64,000 nt of DNA from Rhineura floridana (taxonomy: Eukaryota; Chordata; Lepidosauria; Squamata; Rhineuridae): contig NC_084485.1 in the NCBI RefSeq assembly GCF_030035675.1, positions 98,476,838 to 98,540,837 of the forward strand, written 5' to 3'. The notes below the pieces were generated by a model. The model was given only the letters and a program-made list of their open reading frames with translations. It searched no databases and was not told the DNA's origin. The number at the start of each line of letters is the position of its first letter. The first letter of the stretch is position 1. The position numbers and the translations under genes were made by a program. Below, one piece after another: positions 57,312 through 64,000 of the stretch.

Positions 57312-57472
57312 TTACAGCTCCTTTAAGTAATCTAGCAGAGGTTCCAATGGTATTTCTTGTCCAGGACGGAAAGGTCGGAAAGCTTTATCAATTTTCAGTG
57401 GACTAAGGCACAGATCACAAATTTGATTGTAGTTATGGATCAAGCGCTTGGCTTTTTCTTTTTCCAACTTGC
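57312..57472 (-). CDS. C1orf87: C1orf87 orthologue, last coding exon
   Basis: Acceptor ACACAG precedes 57472 and TAA lies at 57314-57312. The frame reads KLEKEKAKRLIHNYN, then CDLCLSPLKIDKAF and the ending PLLDYLKEL. This matches what I recall of the C-terminus of human C1orf87, a protein with EF-hand-like segments and no firmly known function. It joins in phase 1 to the exon at about 59756. Identification is supported by position: C1orf87 is the gene next to CYP2J2 in human, on the same strand. It was not checked by alignment. Confidence 0.72.
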
Positions 57473-57609
57473 CTGTGTTTGTTTATTTTAAAGAGAGAGA
57501 GAGAGAAAAGATGATCTTCCCATTCAACAAAACCAGACTTGACTATTGAGCAAATGCAACCCTGCTTGTCAGTTCACACACAGTGCCAAAGTACAGCTTG
57601 GTGTTACAC

Positions 57610-57745
57610 CCAGATTAGCCAATATGGTGCCCTGAAAATGTTGTTGGACTCCAGCTCCCATCAGCCCTAACCAGCATGGCTAATGGTCAGGAATGATGGG
57701 AGCTGCAGTCCAACAATGTCTGGAGGGCATCACATTGGCTACCTT
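57610..57745. mobile_element. Palindromic hAT-type MITE, ACTACAACTCCCAT family
   Basis: GTTGTTGGACTCCAGCTCCC and ATCAGCCCTAACCAGCATGG, then the inverse GATGGGAGCTGCAGTCCAAC. Outer arms AGCCAATATGGTGCCCT and the inverse AGGGCATCACATTGGCT. In the last C1orf87 intron. Confidence 0.7.
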
Positions 57746-58005
57746 TGTGCTACAAGAACAAGCTTTGTACTACTGACCTCAGCTTAATTTTTACTTCTGG
57801 GTTTGTGGCAAGTCATCGTTTGCTATTAGATCTGAACAAGCAAACAGTGGCTTGTGCCACAAGTTTGTACCTCCAAACTAGGATTTCAAACCATAACCAA
57901 CTGCTGGGTTGGATGGAAAACACAAACCATAACTTGCTTGCTCAGATATAATAGCAAAGGGAAAGCAAGAAAGGAAAGTAGAGCAGAGGGATCATTCCTC
58001 TAATA

Positions 58006-58141
58006 CAGCCTTTCCCAACCAGTTGCCTCCAGATGTTGTTGGACCACAACTCCCATTAGCCTCAGTCAGCATTGCCAATGGTCAGGAAAGATGGGAGTTG
58101 TGGTTCAACAACATATGGAGGCAACTGGTTGGGAAAGGCTG
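58006..58141. mobile_element. Palindromic hAT-type MITE, well preserved
   Basis: CCTTTCCCAACCAGTTGCC and TCCAGATGTTGTTGGACCAC at the left, with near-perfect inverse GTTGTGGTTCAACAACATAT and GGCAACTGGTTGGGAAAGG at the right. Confidence 0.72.
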
Positions 58142-58721
58142 CTCTAATAACACACCATGATTTGCTTGATTTATTTCAAAAAATCATCTTCATGTTCAAA
58201 ATGCAGTATTTTCACACAGCAGCTTACAACTCTGAAAACACATGACATATAAACAACATAGTCATAACAACAGCAGGAAAAATCTTGGTCATGATGGCCA
58301 CACCAGTACAAGATCGAAATCAGAGGTCGCTGATTACTGGACCCTCTCAATAAAAGTAATGTTGAACAAAAATGTTTTTAGAGTCAGCCTAAACACTACC
58401 AAGGAAGGGGTGATCATATATGTCAACCATTTCAGACACTACGATCAGCAGGTGAGGCCTTGTTGGTGGTGTCACCATTGGGGGCCAGGCCCAGTACCAG
58501 TAAGCAGCTAGATGGCACACAGGCCTGAGGGCCCCTGCACCTCAGAAGGGCCCCTCCTAAATGTATAGGAATGTTGAACCCCTGCTCCATGATCCATGCC
58601 AGCATTGGGTCACAGAGCATGGTTTGCAGCCTGGGGTAAGGGGTTATTTCTTATGACCTGATGCTGGTGCAGATTGCAGAGGAAGCTCCATCCTCTCAGA
58701 CAACGCACCCCTCCTGCAGCC

Positions 58722-58935
58722 TGTGTGGGCTTAAATAGGCTCTGCCGCCCCACTTCCCGCACCGCCACATCAGCATGCTAGCATGCTGCATGCACATGCC
58801 CGTCATCACTCAAGATGTCAGTTAACGGTTGATGCTCCCTCTGCTATCTTGGGTGACGGCACGCACTCAAATGCAGAACTCTAGCACACTGATGTGGAGG
58901 GTAGGATGGCCAGGCCTATTTAAGCCCGCGCTGGC
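58722..58935. repeat. Imperfect inverted repeat, about 100-bp arms
   Basis: GGGCTTAAATAGGC, CCACATCAGCATGCTAG and CACTCAAGATGTCAG on the left recur inverted as CTATCTTGGGTGACGGC, CTAGCACACTGATGTGG and GCCTATTTAAGCCC on the right. GC-rich. A DNA-element relic is likely; family unassigned. Confidence 0.5.
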
Positions 58936-59009
58936 TACAGAAGAGAGTGTTGGGGAGCATCGCAACCTGATGCCCGAGGGCCCACCCATGTCTGGTACCA
59001 GCCACTTGG

Positions 59010-59305
59010 CATTGACCCATGACAGGGTTTTCTCAGTGGTGGTTCCCCTTTTTGGAATTCCCTTCCTGATGAGGTGCATTTGTCTCCCTCATTGTAGGTT
59101 TTCAGGAGAAATTTAAAAATATTCCTCTTTACCCAGGCATTTGATAGCCGGAAGATAGTGGTCCTAATAACCCTGAAATCATTGACTGAGAGAATGTGAT
59201 TGTTGTTAACTGCTTTTAGAATGTTTTTGACTGTTTTTACAATGTTTTAAATGATATTGATCTGTTTTCCATGCTGGGCTCCTTGGGAAGGAAGGGCAGG
59301 ATATA
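59010..59305 (+). mobile_element. L2 LINE 3' end
   Basis: DRVFSVVVPLFGIPFLMR-like text, then YSSLPRHL and a 3' UTR ending GGGCAGGATATAAACTTAAT. 5' truncated. Confidence 0.75.
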
Positions 59306-59567
59306 AACTTAATGAAAGAACGAATGACTTCAGGGAAGGGACACTGGGAAAAAAAAGCTCTGTCCCTTGTTTCCACTAGCCTGACCTCCCTTTCTGGAAC
59401 ACAAACAGGGCCCCTGGTGGGCTCATATGGGTATAGATGGTTCTTTAAGTAACTTGATCCCAAACCATTATGAGCATTATGACTGCAATGATACAAGAAG
59501 TAACAACAAAGTCACTAATGGAAATTTCTTTTCTCAGATAGGATAAATAGATGCTCATAATTACAGA

Positions 59568-59639
59568 CATAATAATAATAATAATAAAATAATAAAATTT
59601 TATTTTTAGGCCGCCTATCTGGCTGAATGAACAGCCACA
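59568..59639 (-). mobile_element. L2 LINE 3' end, very short
   Basis: An ATAATA repeat followed by TTTTAGGCCGCCTATCTGGC, the same 3' UTR end as the L2 copies at 16950 and 20620. Confidence 0.8.
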
Positions 59640-59755
59640 TTCACCAATGAATATGAGGTTGACATGAAATACAAGCCAAAAACAAAACAAAATCCATCTC
59701 CCCAAGAGAAAATGTTTGTTGTAGCAGCCCCTTATCCAACCGTGATCATTCTTAC

Positions 59756-59909
59756 CTGTGTTTTTGACATCAGACAAATAAAGGGCTCTCTCCAGTTTTC
59801 CGAACCGGTCTATCCAGGCGTCTTGTTCCTCAGTGTCACTGGAGTCAGATGTGTCATCCTTCATTTGCTCCCAAGTCTTGGAGGCATGACCTTTGGGGAA
59901 CTGTTTGTC
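59756..59909 (-). CDS. C1orf87: C1orf87 orthologue, penultimate coding exon (5' edge uncertain)
   Basis: The donor GTAAGA after 59756 is clear. The frame reads KTWEQMKDD, an acidic TSDSSDTEEQ run, then DAWIDRFGKLERALYLSDVK and a split Gly codon completed by the last exon. The acceptor is not obvious. Candidate AG sites allow starts at 59909 or 59900, both phase 0 and both after an in-frame stop. DRFxKLExALYL followed by LEKExAxRLIHNYN looks EF-hand-like. Confidence 0.66.
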
Positions 59910-60139
59910 CTTTGTTCAAATTACATCACATTTTCAAAAATTTAGCATTTGTCAACTTTCTATAAGATTAGAGGAGGGGATCGCAGTAGGCTCAGTGTAA
60001 TGGCTCCTCCAGATCGCCACTAGATTATTTGGGTTAATTTATTGGTTAAAAATGGGTAAAATACTTTTGTTTTTGATCCTGTGACAGAATCATTTGTGTC
60101 ATTCAGAAATTTGGGTTCAATGGACATCCTAGAACTTGG

Positions 60140-60275
60140 AGGAGAATCTGTGGCCCACCAGGTGATGTTGGACTCCAAACGCCTATCAGCCCCAAACAGC
60201 ATGATCAATGTCATGGACGATGGGATTTGTAATCTAGCAGTAATTGGAGAGCCACAGATTTCCCATCCCTGTCCC
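60140..60275. mobile_element. Palindromic hAT-type MITE, diverged
   Basis: GAATCTGTGGCCCACCAGGT, GATGTTGGACTCCAAACGCC and the inverse GATGGGATTTGTAATCTAGC with GAGAGCCACAGATTTCCC. Confidence 0.6.
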
Positions 60276-60394
60276 AGACAGTACTGGGGAAATTGCTATC
60301 AACCTCATTTCCCACTTTAGAAAACCAAGAGAGACTATAATGGTCTTTTTGCATAGTTGTAGTCAGGATGGAAGAGGATGGATGTGATAAGTTC

Positions 60395-60444
60395 CTTTGG
60401 GAGGAAGGTCGGGATACAAATTTAATAAATAAATAAATAAATAC
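60395..60444 (+). mobile_element. L2 LINE 3' end, very short
   Basis: TTGGGAGGAAGGTCGGGATA and CAAATTTAATAAATAAATAA: L2 tail with AAAT repeat. Confidence 0.65.
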
Positions 60445-60574
60445 TGTCCACGATATTTGGGTAGATAAGGTTCTTCTAAGTAGTATAATGCTTTCAAGTG
60501 TTTTACAATCTCATTTTACAAATCAGGCTTTCTTAACAATTTGTTGATTAATCAACTGGTAGGTTTGACAATAC

Positions 60575-60609
60575 CTGAGAATCATCTTCACTTTTCTCCT
60601 TGTTTCCTC
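60575..60609 (-). CDS. C1orf87: Candidate 35-nt micro-exon of C1orf87
   Basis: On the minus strand a T-rich tract ending CTTAG precedes 60609, and GTATTG follows 60575. The 35 nt read, after one incoming base, as (G)GNKEKSEDDSQ and leave in phase 0. That is the phase needed by the next exon. The hydrophilic text resembles the Lys/Glu-rich linker of the human protein. Short length keeps confidence moderate. Confidence 0.42.
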
Positions 60610-60889
60610 CTAAGATGAAAACAATTGTGAGGATTTTTTTAACTCAATTGTCCGTATCATTCCCATTTATGTGGAACCAGCTATTCTCAAATATGACATG
60701 AAAACTAGTGTTATCAACTATTAACTATTACGTGATTGGATAAACTCAGCTTTGATTCTTTTCAGTTTACTTAGCCTTGAGCTATCTTCCTAGCAAGATG
60801 CTGGGAAAAGGTATTAATTATCACCAGACTTCAGTGAACAAACTGTGCTCTCTAGCAGCAGGAGCACACCAAATAATTAGTTGCTCATT
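60610..60889. other. C1orf87 intron, nothing recognised
   Basis: No further exon or repeat recognised. Confidence 0.35.
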
Positions 60890-61010
60890 CATACATCACC
60901 TCCAAATACTTTGGACTACAACTCAGCCTCAGCCATCATGACCAATGAACAGATACGATGGGAGTTATAGTCCAAAACATCTGGAAGGCACTATGTTGAC
61001 TACCCCTGTA
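60890..61010. mobile_element. Palindromic hAT-type MITE, diverged
   Basis: CACCTCCAAATACTTTGGAC and TACAACTCAGCCTCAGCC, then the inverse GATGGGAGTTATAGTCCAAA with ATCTGGAAGGCAC. Confidence 0.6.
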
Positions 61011-61790
61011 ATATGCCATTTCTACCTACAACATCGGATAACTGTACATGATCATCTGATCATCTGAACATTGTGGATGAACATCTGATCATCTGAGCAA
61101 TGATTCACTGACTAGCAGCAATTAGCACAATCTCCATGGGTCTTTCAGGTGGCAATCACACACAGACAAAAACCTCCACTTCCAATCAAAGTTAGGAACA
61201 TATGCAAAAAGAAGCTAGTTCCTATGTTCATGTCACTAGTTAGATGAAAAATGGATGTTGTGTGCATGATTCACAGCCCAGTACAGCAGCCAGGGCTCCA
61301 TACACATAGTCTCAGTCAGAAAAGTGGGGATAAAACCTACCAGCTTTTTGGAAAGGGTGTAGATCAATGCTCTCCTCCATAGCTGCTTGGGCAGTACCAA
61401 GATGGGGTTCCATTGGCTATTCACCTATAGTGTGAGCCTGCACAGTGCTATGTGAACCACCCCACCTGAATCCAGCAACAGGCAGGACACAGTTTTTCCT
61501 TTCCTATTGACCATTCTTCTTCTCACTCAGCAGTTGCAGCCACTGATGGCTTTCTGCCCCACCTCACTGGCCACTACTGCTGTTCCTCCATTAACACTTT
61601 CATATTTGAAAACCATATCAATGTCTATTTTTGTCTTGCTTATACATCTTTGAACTGCTTCCAAAAATATGTAATTGCAGGAGGGTATGTATTGTGCTTA
61701 AGAGAAAGAAGAGGAAATGAAGTAGTAACACAGACCTGCCCTTAGGAAATGCATACATGCCTTCTAGCCGAAATGTGGAATAGCCTTGGC
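61011..61790. other. C1orf87 intron, nothing recognised
   Basis: No exon or repeat recognised apart from a short local repeat of CATCTGATCATCTGA near 61050-61100. Confidence 0.35.
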
Positions 61791-61904
61791 AGAGCTTGGA
61801 AAAGTTACTTTTTTGAACTACAACTCCCATCAGCCCAGTCCGGTGGCCATGCTGGCTGGGGCTGATGGGAGTTGTAGTTCAAAAAAGTAACTTTTCCAAA
61901 CTCT
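61791..61904. mobile_element. Short hairpin MITE with nearly perfect 46-bp arms
   Basis: AGAGCTTGGAAAAGTTACTT with TTTTGAACTACAACTCCCA at the left, exact inverse at the right except one base in the terminal AGAGY. A 21-bp loop. The internal ACTACAACTCCCATCAGCC links it to the larger MITE family. Confidence 0.75.
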
Positions 61905-62139
61905 GACTTGGGTAATAGGAGATATCATGAGGACTGAGCAAGGAGCTATATCTGAACTATATGACAGAATGTCCTTTAGTTGAACTTGAATTTAACCCGG
62001 TGTTCCACAAAGAGGCCAAGCCAAACTAGTAGGGAAGAGAGAACTCTTGTAGTTTTTCAAAAGAGGACAGAAGGATTGTGATTGTAGCAAACTAGACTGG
62101 GGGACAAGAAAACTGATCACTGTAATAGTAGCGGGAAAC

Positions 62140-62265
62140 CTGTGGGCCACCAGATATCGTTGAGTTCCAACTCCCCTCAGTTCCAGCCAGTATGGCTAAT
62201 GGTTAAGGATGATAGGAGTTGAGTCCAACAACATCTGGAAGGCCACAGATTTCCCAAATGTGCTC
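62140..62265. mobile_element. Palindromic hAT-type MITE, diverged
   Basis: GGAAACCTGTGGGCCACCAG, TTGAGTTCCAACTCCCCTCA and the inverse GATAGGAGTTGAGTCCAACA with AAGGCCACAGATTTCCC. Confidence 0.62.
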
Positions 62266-64000
62266 TAGAAGATGTCATGTATGGTACAGCCACAGTTCCT
62301 TCTGCATGTCATGATTGTTGTGTCTACTTGTGGAGGCTAGATCATGTTTTTCTCATTAAGCGGTCCACCTCATATACATCTTTCTCTTTCACTTAATAAT
62401 GTTTCGTAGAAGTCAGTTCTGTAACCTTCAGTTTATATTTAAAGCCCTCCAGTGCTTGATCCTTCAGCTAAGTTGTGTAATTTCTCATCCACACTGATTG
62501 GACACTGTAGTAAGTTATGGATAGTAGACCAGATTGTGAGGCATAAAATTAAATCATGGGAAAGATGAATCAAGTTGCAGGAATGAATAGCATTTCTAGA
62601 TGGAAAGACAGCTGGTTTTCCTGCAGCCAGATGGTTAAAGTTCAAGCCCAACTGTTGCATGCTGATCAGTCTCTATAGCAATGATTGCTATTGGCTTAAC
62701 TTTGCATTTAGTCACCTCCTGAGTATTAAATATCCTAGAGAGCTTTGTAAAAATGATTAGATTAATTCACTGCTTAAGTCAATGTCTCACATCCATCATT
62801 CCTTTCATCATAAAAAAAATCACAATCAGGTTGTACTCTGTAAATCACATGCCCAACATCATAACTGTTTTAACAAGTATATTGTGATGCCTTGAGAAGC
62901 CAACAAAGACCAGAACAGTACTGCCTATTTCATAGATCTTCTGTACAAGCTTTATGATGACAGAGGAGGTATTATAAGAGTGAAGCATGGAGCACCTGGA
63001 CAGGTCCACAGCAATATCTGATTGGAACAAAATTTTCTTTTTCTTTTTCTTTTTTCTTTTCTTGAATCATATTAGATTCAGATGTACAAGTTATTTGCAC
63101 TACATAAGCTAATGGAAAACAGATATCCCTAACAGCCATGACAACTATGTGGATTCTCCATGTTCAGAAGCTGTTCTAATAACCAGATGGTGGGGACTGA
63201 GGATGGTTATCACCATCATACCCTGCTGATGACCTTTATTGAACATGTTGGGGGGGAAATGCTGGCCTGGATGGATCTCTGTCCTGACTCCGGTATATTT
63301 ATGATTAATGTTTAAATGTTATTTATAGACCACCACACAACAAAATGTTTTCTGGGTAGCTCACAAGATAATGCATAAAAATAAGACAATTCTTATGTTT
63401 ACAGTACGACTGCAATTCTCACATGATACCCTCTGTTTCTGAAGTATATATCAAGAGTAACTCATTCCAAAATAGTCTTTTCATTTATTAAATAGGTTAG
63501 TAGCATGAATGGGTTATACTATTAACAACTCATCTGAATCAACCTATGGTCAACGCAGACAAACATTTTCAGCACTTTGGGTGAGACTTCCCCAGTACAT
63601 TCCAAGTGGATTGCACTCAGAACAGGATGAAATTTAAATAGCTTCTCCTTTTTAATTAATGTGAATTTCAGGGAGTGATACCCTAACTGAAACTCACAAA
63701 AGAAGGCCCAAGACCATTTCTCTAGCCATTACAACACATATTTCTCGCAGGAAGTGGCTTGTAGGAAATCCTCAAGAATTTGTTAATTCTGTCTGAGGCA
63801 AGTTGTGGACTGTGAGATAAAATTCTGAAGTAAGCTTTTCTGTTTTTAAGGATAAGCAAAACTGCCACAATTCATACATTCTCAGTTCTATGTTGAAGAA
63901 AGTAGTTTAGCAGAAGTATTACTAATTTCTGTTTATATATCAAATCTGAACTCACGTCAAGGAAAACCTGGCTATTAGGAAGATGAAGAGCGCAATCCTA
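62266..64000. other. C1orf87 intron or upstream sequence, mostly unassigned
   Basis: 63310-63400 (TTATTTATAGACCACCACAC, TTTTCTGGGTAGCTCAC) may be a minus-strand L2 tail. No further C1orf87 exon was identified. The last bases, GCGCAATCCTA, may start another TGCAATCCTA-family repeat. Confidence 0.35.

Overview
The window is vertebrate nuclear DNA, most likely from a squamate reptile (lizard or snake). The signs are a multi-exon cytochrome P450 gene with canonical GT-AG introns, and a repeat mix typical of squamates: many L2, CR1 and L1 LINEs, a tRNA-headed SINE with a Bov-B-like tail, hundreds-of-bp palindromic DNA-transposon relics and scattered LTR material. No bacterial, phage or CRISPR feature was seen. 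The species cannot be fixed from the sequence.

Host genes. A complete CYP2J-like gene runs on the minus strand from the ATG at 32060 to the stop at 5782. Nine exons, each read with its splice sites, give 1491 nt and a 496-residue protein with all P450 signatures and no interruption. A TATA box lies about 145 bp upstream. Further along, also on the minus strand, are the last two or three exons of a second host gene (57312-57472, about 59756-59909, candidate 60575-60609). I identify it as the C1orf87 orthologue. The order CYP2J then C1orf87, both on the same strand, is what I know of the human locus, so this is conserved synteny.

Layout. 1-5000: intergenic, mostly unrecognised, with a CR1 tail and small palindromic repeats. 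5782-32060: CYP2J, with introns that are mostly mobile DNA (L2, CR1 and L1/Tx1 fragments, an LTR-element fragment, a four-layer nest of elements in intron 2, a LINE fused to a piece of 5S rRNA, a foldback element and a purine-rich tandem array in intron 1). 32.9-34.6 kb: an L2 copy just upstream of the CYP2J promoter. 35.0-35.4 kb: a solo LTR inside an older palindromic repeat. 39.1-43.35 kb: a 4.2-kb L1 with perfect target-site duplications. 48-51.25 kb: an L2 with an uninterrupted 1008-codon frame. 51.9-53.8 kb: an ORF1-only L1 derivative. 53.9-64 kb: SINEs, L2 tails and palindromic repeats around the C1orf87 exons.

The most unusual signals are: a LINE insertion carrying an inverted 71-nt 5S rRNA fragment inside one shared target-site duplication; the ORF1-only L1; the L2 frame with a Glu in place of a reverse-transcriptase catalytic Asp; the 158-bp foldback arms differing at two positions; and oppositely oriented L2 copies on both sides of CYP2J exon 3. 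Family names for repeats come from recognition by eye and have not been checked against a repeat library.
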